This document shows, one piece after another, positions 23,658 through 31,472 of a stretch of DNA of 36,589 nt (position 1 is its first letter; each line of letters opens with the position of its first letter). The notes beneath the pieces are model-generated. The model had not been told where the DNA came from. It searched no databases and saw nothing but the letters and a program-made list of their open reading frames with translations. Position numbers and translations under genes: made by a program. Source of the stretch: Acidobacteriota bacterium (GTDB lineage Bacteria > Acidobacteriota > Vicinamibacteria > Vicinamibacterales > SCN-69-37). The stretch lies in contig JAKALV010000001.1 in the NCBI GenBank assembly GCA_021824055.1, positions 1 through 36,589 of the forward strand, read 5' to 3'.

Positions 23658-24554
23658 ATGGGTATACTGACCGGAGATTCCTTCGTCCACACGCCGATGC
23701 CCGAGATGTCGCCAACCGTTCCGCCGCCTGCCCATGCCGCCACCGGTGGCGCGGGTGCGTTCGCGACGCGGTGGACGGGCACGAAGTCGATCTTCGATCC
23801 ACCGGAGCCGGTGGATTGGTGGCGCACGGTCAAGGCGCAAGTCACCTCACTGGCGGTCCACGCGCTGGTGGTCTTCGTGCTCATCTACGGCGCCATTCGC
23901 GCCTCCCAGATCGTCCAGAAGGCGGCCGACGACAAGTTGAAGTTTGATGTGATCTACCTCGCCAACAACCCGGGACCGGGAGGTGGTGGCGGCGGGAGTC
24001 CCAAGCCGGCGCCGCCGAAGAAGGTGGAGCTGCCCAAGCCCACTCCTCAGAAGATGGTGGTGACGCCTGCGCCAACCGTTCCGCCGCCGCCGTCGCTGAA
24101 CGCTCCGGTGATGACGGTTCCGAACGCGCTGCTTTCGTCGTCGGGCGTGTCGATCGGCGCGATTGACGTTCCCCAGGGTGGAGGCGGCAAGGGCACCGGC
24201 ATGGGAACGGGCGAGGGCAGCGGGCTCGGGCCCGGCACCGGCGGTGGTTTCGGTGGCGGCGCGTATCGACCCGGCAATGGGGTCGAGAGCCCGATCCGCA
24301 TCCGCGAAGTGAAGCCTCAGTACACGCCCGAAGCCATGCGCGCGAAGATCCAGGGGACGGTGGAACTCGAGGCCGTCATCGGCACCGACGGCCGGGTGGC
24401 CGACGTGCGGGTGATCCGATCGCTCGACAAGGTGTTCGGCCTGGATGAACAGGCCCGCAAGGCCGTCTCGGCCACGCCCTTCATCCCCTGCAAGAAGCAA
24501 GGGCAGCCCGTGCCGTGTGTCGTCGTGTTCGAGCTGCAGTTCACGCTGAGATAG
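23658..24554 (+). CDS. tonB: Energy transducer TonB
   Basis: Couples the ExbBD proton-motive complex to outer-membrane TonB-dependent receptors. The ATG (MGILTGDSFV) has GGAGAGG at 3-4 bases; in-frame codons upstream are non-coding in character. Of 298 residues, about 1-58 are cytoplasmic, an unusually long N-terminus. The TM helix is 60-80 (VTSLAVHALVVFVLIYGAI), then comes a Pro/Lys segment (PKPAPPKKVELPKPTPQK) and a very Gly-rich spacer (173-208). The TonB C-terminal domain is 212-298, containing PIRIREVKPQYTPEAMRAKI and VELEAVIGTDGRVADVRVIR. exbB and exbD are not adjacent. A strong shared terminator follows. Confidence 0.9.
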   Translation: MGILTGDSFVHTPMPEMSPTVPPPAHAATGGAGAFATRWTGTKSIFDPPEPVDWWRTVKAQVTSLAVHALVVFVLIYGAIRASQIVQKAADDKLKFDVIYLANNPGPGGGGGGSPKPAPPKKVELPKPTPQKMVVTPAPTVPPPPSLNAPVMTVPNALLSSSGVSIGAIDVPQGGGGKGTGMGTGEGSGLGPGTGGGFGGGAYRPGNGVESPIRIREVKPQYTPEAMRAKIQGTVELEAVIGTDGRVADVRVIRSLDKVFGLDEQARKAVSATPFIPCKKQGQPVPCVVVFELQFTLR

Positions 24555-24583
24555 GCGTTCGGGAATTCACGCGCTGAAATTGA

Positions 24584-24616
24584 AAAGGCCCGGATGGCAA
24601 TGCCATCCGGGCCTTT
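24584..24616. terminator. Bidirectional intrinsic terminator between tonB and groEL
   Basis: A 14-base-pair stem, AAAGGCCCGGATGG paired with CCATCCGGGCCTTT around the loop CAATG, is flanked by T-runs in both orientations (TTTCT on plus; TTTTCAATTT on minus). It sits in the 77-base gap between the convergent tonB and groEL stops and can terminate both. Confidence 0.9.
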
Positions 24617-24631
24617 CTGACTTCTGGCTTT

Positions 24632-26263
<1,632 letters not shown>

Positions 26264-26277
26264 GTGTGACGTCTCCT

Positions 26278-26568
26278 CTACTTCTCGATCACGCCGAGAA
26301 CCTCTTCCTCGCGGATGATGAGGTACTCGCTGCCGTCAATCTTGATTTCCTGTCCGGCGTACTTGCCGAAGAGGATGGTGTCGCCTGCCTTGACGTCAAG
26401 CGGCGTGATCTTGCCGTCCTTCTCGACGCGGCCCTTGCCGACGGCGATGACTTTGCCCTGCATGGGCTTTTCTTTGGCGGTGTCCGGGATGATGATCCCG
26501 CCCACGCGCTGTTCGCCTTCGTCGATCCGTTCAATGATGATTCGATCGTGCAGTGGTCTGACCTTCAT
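26278..26568 (-). CDS. groES: Co-chaperonin GroES (10 kDa)
   Basis: The heptameric lid of GroEL. The start MKVRPLHDRIIIERID (ATG 26568) has GAGGGAA 6 bases upstream; the frame continues 10 codons further but without family similarity. The 96-residue protein has the mobile loop EGEQRVGGIIIPDTAKEKP and the C-terminal SEYLIIREEEVLGVI. First gene of the groES-groEL operon, with a well-formed promoter and operator upstream. Confidence 0.98.
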   Translation of the reverse strand: MKVRPLHDRIIIERIDEGEQRVGGIIIPDTAKEKPMQGKVIAVGKGRVEKDGKITPLDVKAGDTILFGKYAGQEIKIDGSEYLIIREEEVLGVIEK

Positions 26569-26614
26569 GGGTTCCCTCTTAGTGAGTAATCCTGGCACTC
26601 GGCCCCACAGCTCG

Positions 26615-26641
26615 CTAGCAGTCTCGTGGGACGACTGCTAA
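26615..26641 (-). promoter_or_regulatory. CIRCE-like operator (HrcA-type) of groESL
   Basis: On the minus strand: TTAGCAGTC, 9-base spacer, GACTGCTAG. This has exactly the 9-9-9 geometry of the HrcA-binding CIRCE element (TTAGCACTC-N9-GAGTGCTAA). The differences are a C-to-G change at position 7 of the left arm with the compensating change in the right arm, plus one unpaired end base. It starts at the last base of the -10 hexamer and covers the predicted transcription start, as expected for a repressor site. Confidence 0.75.
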
Positions 26642-26669
26642 ATATACCAAGAGCTGGGACAATCGGCAA
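26641..26669 (-). promoter_or_regulatory. Sigma70 promoter of groESL
   Basis: On the minus strand: -35 TTGCCG (26664-26669, 4/6), a 17-base spacer, and -10 TATATT (26641-26646, 5/6). The predicted start falls inside the CIRCE-like repeat about 65 bases before the groES ATG. The -35 sequence lies in one of the outlying degenerate repeat units (GATTGCCGATTG) of the neighbouring array. Confidence 0.65.
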
Positions 26670-26724
26670 TCGGGGAATCTACAAGCGGCAATCGCTCATC
26701 GGCAATTGCCAATCTGGAATCGCG

Positions 26725-26844
26725 GATCGGAGAATCGAGGAATCGGGGAATCGGGGGATCGGGGGATCGGGGAATCGGGGAATCGGGGGATCGGGGAATC
26801 GGGGGATCGAGGGATCGGAGAATCGAGGGACCGGAGAATCGGCC
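26725..26844 (+). repeat. Tandem octamer array, left arm (RATCGRRG x 15)
   Basis: Fifteen consecutive 8-base units fit RATCGRRG (A/G at the first base; the fourteenth and fifteenth units depart at one or two bases). Eight units in a row (26741-26804) are RATCGGGG, giving eight GGGG tracts with 4-base loops, a textbook G-quadruplex-forming pattern on the plus strand. Degenerate copies (AATCGGCA, AATCGGGG) extend left toward the groES promoter (26660-26724), including the palindrome GGCAATTGCC at 26701-26710. All three plus-strand frames stay open through much of it, but the predicted peptides are pure repeat, so I do not call it coding. Confidence 0.9.
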
Positions 26845-26950
26845 GGTTGGCGATCGGGAGGGCGTTCGAACTGCAGTGGATTCCCAGCCGGGGCCGCTCG
26901 ATGCGGCAATTCTTGCGACGTCGCCTATGCCGCCCGATAGCAGGTCTTGC
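26845..26950. other. Unique centre between the facing octamer arrays
   Basis: About 106 bases of non-repetitive, GC-rich sequence separate the two arrays. No open frame with a ribosome site, no promoter and no terminator with a T-run was found here. A short self-complementary GCCGGGGCC lies near 26888. Confidence 0.6.
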
Positions 26951-27048
26951 GATTCCCCGATTCCCCGATTCCCCGATTGCCCGATTCCCCGATTGCCGAT
27001 CAGTCGATTCCCGATTCCCGATCGGCGATTGCCGATTCCCGATTCGGC
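26951..27048 (-). repeat. Octamer/heptamer array, right arm, inverted relative to the left arm
   Basis: Thirteen units of GATTCCCC or shortened GATTCCC/GATTGCC, the reverse complement of the left-arm unit. The first five are exact 8-mers and the rest are mostly 7-mers. On the minus strand this gives several G3-G4 tracts. A second copy of the GGCAATTGCC palindrome at 27046-27055 closes the array, mirroring the one at 26701-26710. The fis-like stop codon lies 18 bases beyond. Confidence 0.88.
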
Positions 27049-27073
27049 AATTGCCCATGCCCGCCCGAAGCCG

Positions 27074-27286
27074 CTAGCCGGCTTTGCGGATTTTGTAGGA
27101 CGCCATCTTGCGGCTGAGGGTATTTCTGTGGAGCCCCGTGATCTTGGCCGCCTTGCAGACGTTGAAGTTGCTCTTGGCCAGCGCCCGCGCGATGAACATC
27201 CGTTCGAACTCACGCTGGGCATCGTCGAACAGGATGCCGCGTTCGATCATCGACTGAATCAGGCGTTCGAGGTCTTCTCGCATCAT
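27074..27286 (-). CDS. Small Fis-type helix-turn-helix protein
   Basis: A 70-residue protein starting MMREDLERLIQSMIERGILF. The C-terminal HTH of Fis/NtrC type is plain: FERMFIARALAKSNFNVCKA followed by AKITGLHRNTLSRKMASYKI. There is no receiver or AAA+ domain, so it is an orphan DNA-binding domain of the size of Fis. Upstream in-frame codons overlap purC and lack conservation features, so the ATG pair at 27283/27286 was chosen, although no clear Shine-Dalgarno is seen. It follows purC by 26 bases and is probably co-transcribed. Its target is unknown; the neighbouring repeat array is one candidate (speculative). Confidence 0.8.
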   Translation of the reverse strand: MMREDLERLIQSMIERGILFDDAQREFERMFIARALAKSNFNVCKAAKITGLHRNTLSRKMASYKIRKAG

Positions 27287-27312
27287 GGAAGGCTGCCTGG
27301 CGGCTGGCGCCG

Positions 27313-28218
27313 CTAGACCTCCAGCTCGCGGCCCGACAGCAGCCGGTAGGCTTCCAGATATTTGGCCCGCGTGCGTGCCACGACATCGTCGGGCAGCGAG
27401 GGGACGGGAGGCTGCTTGTTCCACTTGATCTCTTCGAGATAGTCGCGGACGAACTGCTTGTCGTAGCTCGGCTGGCTGCGGCCGGGCGCGTAGTGCGCCT
27501 TCGGCCAGAAGCGGGACGAGTCCGGCGTCAGAATCTCGTCGATCAGGACCAGCTCCGTATTGTCCGGTCCGGCCAGCCCAAACTCAAGCTTCGTGTCCGC
27601 GATGATGATGCCGCAGGTTTCGGCGTGGGCGACGCCGCGCGCGTAGATGGCGAGCGTCAGGTCGCGCAGGCGCCTGATGAGCGCGGCCCCGACGATCTCG
27701 CCGGCGCGCTCCTCGCTGATGTTCTCGTCGTGACCCGATTCCGCCTTGGTGGCCGGGGTGAAGATGGCTGTGGGCAGCCGGTCCGAATCCCTCAAGCCCG
27801 CCGGCAGCGCATGGCCGCAGACGGCCCCCGTCTTGTTGTAGTCCTTCAGGCCGGAACCCGAGAGAAAGCCGCGCGCGACGCACTCGACCGGCAGCGGATT
27901 CGTCTTCCGGACCAGCATCGACCGGCCGCGCAGGATGTCGCGGTGCGGTCTGGTGGCGGCGGGGAAGTCGGCGACATCGATCGACACGAGATGGTGCGGC
28001 GTCAGATCACCGATCTTGCCGAACCAGAAGGCCGACAGCTGCGTGAGGACCTTGCCCTTGTCCGGTATCCCGGAACCGAGCACGTAGTCGAACGCCGAAA
28101 TGCGATCGGTCGCGACGATCAAGAGATGTTCGCCGAGATCGTAGACATCGCGTACTTTGCCGCGACGCTGCAGCGTGAGGCCCGAAAGATTCGTCTCCAG
28201 TACCAATGAGGTTGCCAT
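27313..28218 (-). CDS. purC: Phosphoribosylaminoimidazole-succinocarboxamide synthase
   Basis: Purine synthesis step joining CAIR and aspartate with ATP to give SAICAR. The start MATSLVLETNLSG was chosen; 16 upstream codons from a TTG lack family similarity. Motifs include RRGKVRDVYDLGEHLLIVAT, DRISAFDYVLGSGIPDKGKV, PVECVARGFLSGSGLKDY, FTPATKAESGHDENIS, IIADTKLEFGL and EILTPDSSRFWP. Its 301 residues match the longer (yeast-like) PurC class rather than the 237-residue E. coli form. A possible promoter lies 20-48 bases upstream, and the Fis-like gene follows. Confidence 0.97.
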   Translation of the reverse strand: MATSLVLETNLSGLTLQRRGKVRDVYDLGEHLLIVATDRISAFDYVLGSGIPDKGKVLTQLSAFWFGKIGDLTPHHLVSIDVADFPAATRPHRDILRGRSMLVRKTNPLPVECVARGFLSGSGLKDYNKTGAVCGHALPAGLRDSDRLPTAIFTPATKAESGHDENISEERAGEIVGAALIRRLRDLTLAIYARGVAHAETCGIIIADTKLEFGLAGPDNTELVLIDEILTPDSSRFWPKAHYAPGRSQPSYDKQFVRDYLEEIKWNKQPPVPSLPDDVVARTRAKYLEAYRLLSGRELEV

Positions 28219-28237
28219 GCGGACAAGAAGAAATGGA

Positions 28238-28266
28238 AGCGTACGCACCTGCGCGAACGAGGTCAA
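28238..28266 (-). promoter_or_regulatory. Possible sigma70 promoter of purC
   Basis: On the minus strand: TTGACC (28261-28266, 5/6), a 17-base spacer, and TACGCT (28238-28243, 3/6). It would give a leader of about 13 bases before the purC ATG. The weak -10 keeps confidence low. Confidence 0.38.
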
Positions 28267-28290
28267 GTCCGATACGCGTTTTCGTGCGGG

Positions 28291-29409
28291 TTATTTTTTG
28301 CTTGATTTTTTCAGCACGATGTTTGCGCCCTGATTGCGCAGGGAAACGCGGGGCGCCGCCGCGGACGGCGCGCTCAGCGCGACGTCGAGACGCGCGTCCA
28401 CCGGCGATGTCGTGGCGGTCTGTCCCCAGTCGGCGGCGTCGATCGCGCCATTGGCCGCCACCGCGTCGACGTGCACTCCCGCGGGATCGCGCCAGCTCAC
28501 GCGCAATTCCTCATCGCTGGTCACAATGCTTCCGCTGACGCCAGACGCGAGCTCCGCGTCCACTTCGGTGCGACGCAAGTCCAGGTGCACCTCGTCGGTG
28601 GCCCCCACGATGCGAACCTGACCATCCGCGCCCGAGATCTTCACGGGGCCGCGGTGGCCGCGAATGGTGATGTCGCCGCGCCGTGCCTCGATCTCGAGGG
28701 GCCCCCGCGATCCGGTGATCTCGGTGTCCCCGTCATTGACCTCGAGCGACTGGGTGCCGGTGACCTCGCTGATGCGGGCGCGCGTCCGCGAAAGCGTCAT
28801 CCTGAGCGTCTTGATCGACGCGAGCGTGATCGTGCCGCCGTTCTGCGTGCCCGTGACCTGTTCCGCGACGTGGTCGATCACCGTCGTGCCCCGCGCGGGG
28901 TTGGTAAGGTCCACCGAGCGCACGTTGGAAATCGATGTCTCGCGGGTTCCGTCCATCCTGACGCCAAGGCGGAGTGGAATCTTCAGGACGGCCTGCGAGG
29001 TCTGGGTCTCGTCCTTGGGAAACACCACCCGCAGGGCCAGGACCCCGCCGACGCGGTCTTCGGAAACGGTGGTCTGGTTGGCCAAGGCGATGGCCGCGTC
29101 CTGGTTCTCGCCGGTCGATGCGACGGTCAGTTCGAGCGAGACGTTGTCACGGGCTTCACCAAGGATCTTCACGGGGCCGGCCGAACCGGCGATGCTCACA
29201 TGTGTGATGTCCGTGCCGACCGGGAACGTCAGCGTCCGCGGCGGCGCCGTGTAGCTCTGATTGCCGTGCATCTGGCGCCGTGCCGAATCGAGGAGTTTGG
29301 AGAACGAGAACCCGCCCGGCTGCTCTTTCGCTGGTGGCGCGCTGAACTGAAACGCAATCGTGCCGAGGGCAACAAACGCCACCAGAATCAGTAACTCTCG
29401 TTTTCCCAT
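28291..29409 (-). CDS. Exported DUF4097-like beta-repeat protein
   Basis: A 372-residue protein beginning MGKRELLILVAFVALGTIAF, a signal anchor or signal peptide. From about 65 on it is a regular series of short beta strands with Gly/Asp turns: VSIAGSAGPVKILGEARDNV, LEVNDGDTEITGSRGPLEIE, ARRGDITIRGHRGPVKISGA. This is the parallel beta-helix look of DUF4097/DUF2807 'putative adhesin' proteins. No catalytic motif is visible. The C-terminus is Lys/Ser-rich. The ATG was chosen 12 codons inside the open frame because the signal starts there. It is divergent from the flippase-like gene (41-base gap) and precedes purC by 72 bases. Confidence 0.72.
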   Translation of the reverse strand: MGKRELLILVAFVALGTIAFQFSAPPAKEQPGGFSFSKLLDSARRQMHGNQSYTAPPRTLTFPVGTDITHVSIAGSAGPVKILGEARDNVSLELTVASTGENQDAAIALANQTTVSEDRVGGVLALRVVFPKDETQTSQAVLKIPLRLGVRMDGTRETSISNVRSVDLTNPARGTTVIDHVAEQVTGTQNGGTITLASIKTLRMTLSRTRARISEVTGTQSLEVNDGDTEITGSRGPLEIEARRGDITIRGHRGPVKISGADGQVRIVGATDEVHLDLRRTEVDAELASGVSGSIVTSDEELRVSWRDPAGVHVDAVAANGAIDAADWGQTATTSPVDARLDVALSAPSAAAPRVSLRNQGANIVLKKSSKK

Positions 29410-29450
29410 AGACTTGCCGCCAATCTTATAGTACGAACTGTGCAACTCGC

Positions 29451-30473
29451 GTGATGATGCCCGCTTCGTCCCACCGCGGTTTTCCCTGGCACACCGTGGT
29501 CATTGCCGCTCTCACGCTCGCGCTGGTCGCGTGGTTTCTCCGCGGCATCAACTTTCGCAGCCTGGGCCAGGCCCTCGCCAACGCGCATTTCGGCTTGATC
29601 GGCGCCGCCGTGCTCGTGACCCTACAGACATATACGTTCCGCGCGTGGCGCTGGCAGGCGCTCTTGGCGCCGATCGGCGGCGCGTCGTTTCGAAACAGCT
29701 TCCGCATCACCGTGATCGGGTTCACGGCCAGCAATCTGTTGCCCGGCCGGCTCGGCGAAGTGCTGCGGCCGTACCTCATGTCGAAGGCGGAGCCGGTGCG
29801 GGCGGCGGCGGCGCTGGCCACCGTCCTGATCGAGCGGCTGTTGGACTTGGCCACCGTGATGTTGCTGTTCGGCGTCTTTCTCATGACGTCGGCCGTTGAC
29901 GTGGGGCCCGACGTGAAGTGGGCCGGCCTGGCCGCGTCCGTGGTTGCGGTCGTGGCGCTCTCCGGTCTCGTGTTCGGGGCCGGCCGCCCGGACACGCTCC
30001 GCCGCATCGCGGACGCTCTGGCCGCCCGGTTGCCCGCGCGGCTGGCGGACGTGGCGCGGCGCTTTGCGCACATGCTGGTGGACGGGCTTGCCGTCATGCG
30101 CCAGCCGCGCCAGCTCGTTGTGGCGGTGTTCATGTCGCTGTGCCTGTGGCTGTCGATCGCGGCCGGCATCTGGCTGTCATCGCGCGCGCTCGATTTGACG
30201 ATGCCCTTTCCCGCGACGTTCCTCATCATGATGTATCTGGTGGTCGGCGTCTCCGTCCCCGTGCCGGCCGGCGTCGGCAGTTTCCATTTCATGTACCAGC
30301 TGGCGGTGACCACGGTGCTCGGCGCCGGCCGGGAGCAGGCCGCGGCGGGCGCGATCGTGCTGCACGCGGTGTTCTTTGTACCGATTTCCCTGCTGGGATT
30401 GGCGTTCATGGCGCAAGATGGATGGACGCTGGCGCGGCTGCGCGGCGTGGAGCCGGACGGAGGCCTGAAGTGA
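29451..30473 (+). CDS. Lysylphosphatidylglycerol synthase TM-region / flippase-like membrane protein
   Basis: A 340-residue polytopic membrane protein of the UPF0104/AglD2/MprF-N family. It has about eight TM helices, for example HTVVIAALTLALVAWFL, LIGAAVLVTLQTYTFRAWRW, LDLATVMLLFGVFLM and VVAVFMSLCLWLSIAAGIWL. The family motif FTASNLLPGRLGEVLRPYLM lies near residue 92, and VPVPAGVGSFHFMYQ near 270. Homologues translocate or modify lipids; the substrate here is unknown. The start may be the GTG at 29451 or the ATGs at 29454/29457. It is the first gene of a plus-strand unit; its stop overlaps the nrdR GTG. Confidence 0.85.
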   Translation: MMMPASSHRGFPWHTVVIAALTLALVAWFLRGINFRSLGQALANAHFGLIGAAVLVTLQTYTFRAWRWQALLAPIGGASFRNSFRITVIGFTASNLLPGRLGEVLRPYLMSKAEPVRAAAALATVLIERLLDLATVMLLFGVFLMTSAVDVGPDVKWAGLAASVVAVVALSGLVFGAGRPDTLRRIADALAARLPARLADVARRFAHMLVDGLAVMRQPRQLVVAVFMSLCLWLSIAAGIWLSSRALDLTMPFPATFLIMMYLVVGVSVPVPAGVGSFHFMYQLAVTTVLGAGREQAAAGAIVLHAVFFVPISLLGLAFMAQDGWTLARLRGVEPDGGLK

Positions 30474-30928
30474 AGTGTCCGTATTGCGGGCATCTGGGTG
30501 ACAAAGTCGTCGATTCCCGCGAAAGCAAGGAAGGCGAGGCCATCCGCCGTCGCCGCGAATGTCTGGAATGCGGGCGGCGGTTCACCAGCTACGAGCGCAT
30601 CGACGAAATCCCCTACATGGTGGTCAAGAAGGACGGCCGGCGCGAGCGGTTCGAGCGTCAGAAATTTGTGGCCGGCCTGCTGAAGGCGTGCGAGAAGCGC
30701 CCGGTGCGCGTGGCGGCGCTCGAGGCCATCGCCGACAAGGTGGAATCGGCGCTGCAGGAAAAGCCCGAGCGCGAAATGACGACCGAGGAAATCGGCGCGC
30801 ACGTGATGGAGGAGCTCAAGCGTCTCGACAAGGTCGCCTACGTGCGGTTCGCCTCCGTCTATCGCAACTTCCGGGATATCGACGAGTTCAAGAACGAGTT
30901 GAACGACCTCTTGAAGGCGCGCGAATGA
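30470..30928 (+). CDS. nrdR: Transcriptional repressor NrdR
   Basis: Regulates ribonucleotide reductase genes in response to ATP/dATP. The 152-residue protein has the N-terminal zinc ribbon with C3, C6, C31 and C34 (KCPYCGHLGDKVVDSR...ECLECGRRF), the linker FTSYERIDEIPYMVVKKDGR, and an ATP-cone (about 49-139, REMTTEEIGAHVMEELKRLD, YVRFASVYRNFRDIDEF). The GTG start overlaps the upstream stop by four bases (GTGA) and has GGAGG about 7 bases before it. No NrdR box or nrd gene was noticed in the window. Confidence 0.96.
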   Translation: MKCPYCGHLGDKVVDSRESKEGEAIRRRRECLECGRRFTSYERIDEIPYMVVKKDGRRERFERQKFVAGLLKACEKRPVRVAALEAIADKVESALQEKPEREMTTEEIGAHVMEELKRLDKVAYVRFASVYRNFRDIDEFKNELNDLLKARE

Positions 30929-31467
30929 CGACGCCCCGGCGCCGCTTCGGCGTGCTGATGCTGCTGTGGAGCGCTGCGGCCGCGACGCTGCTGGCCGCCG
31001 ATGTCCGGGTGACGCCGCTCGTGAGCGAGGGGCGGGTGTACGCGTCGTTTGCCGCCCCCGACAGTTACACTCCCGAGGTGCGCGAGGCGGTGCAAAGCGG
31101 CCTGCCGACCACCCTCACGTTCTTCGTCGAGTTGCGCCAGGCGTCGGTGATCTGGTTCGATCACACCGTCGCCAGCGTGACCGTGGCCTCGTCCATCAAG
31201 TACGACACGCTGACACGCGCGTTCCTGGTCTCGAAGATGACCGACGGCCAGGTGTTCTCGTCGCGCGGCACGGACAAGGAAGCCGACGTGAGGGCCTGGG
31301 CGACCGAGTTTGAGCGCGTCAGCCTGTCGAACGGCGATAACCTCGAACCGAACGGCGAGTACTACGTGCGCGTGCGCATGCGCACCACGCCGCGCCGCAG
31401 CCTGTCCATCTGGCCCTGGAGCCGCGACGACGCGGCCGGCCGCGCGGATTTCACCTTCATTCGCTAG
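30925..31467 (+). CDS. DUF4390 domain protein (exported)
   Basis: A 180-residue protein with a signal peptide (FGVLMLLWSAAAATLLAADV). The single domain shows SYTPEVREAVQSGLPTTLTF, FVELRQASVIWFDHTVASV and YDTLTRAFLVSKMTDGQVFS, then ENGEYYVRVRMRT-like strands ending in a RSLSIWPWSRD motif. These are DUF4390 features; the function is unknown. The ATG overlaps the nrdR stop (ATGA), and the NtrY-like kinase starts 5 bases after its stop. From memory of gene neighbourhoods, DUF4390 also sits next to NtrY-like kinases in beta-proteobacteria, which suggests a periplasmic partner for the kinase (inference). Confidence 0.82.
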   Translation: MTTPRRRFGVLMLLWSAAAATLLAADVRVTPLVSEGRVYASFAAPDSYTPEVREAVQSGLPTTLTFFVELRQASVIWFDHTVASVTVASSIKYDTLTRAFLVSKMTDGQVFSSRGTDKEADVRAWATEFERVSLSNGDNLEPNGEYYVRVRMRTTPRRSLSIWPWSRDDAAGRADFTFIR

Positions 31468-31472
31468 CGGCC

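Noticed and set aside
26638..27222. Long repetitive open frames (IPRFPDPP-type and GESGNRGIG-type peptides) across the octamer arrays on both strands
   Set aside because: An 8-base repeat without stop triplets leaves all frames open; peptides are pure repeat with no ribosome site, so they are not coding.
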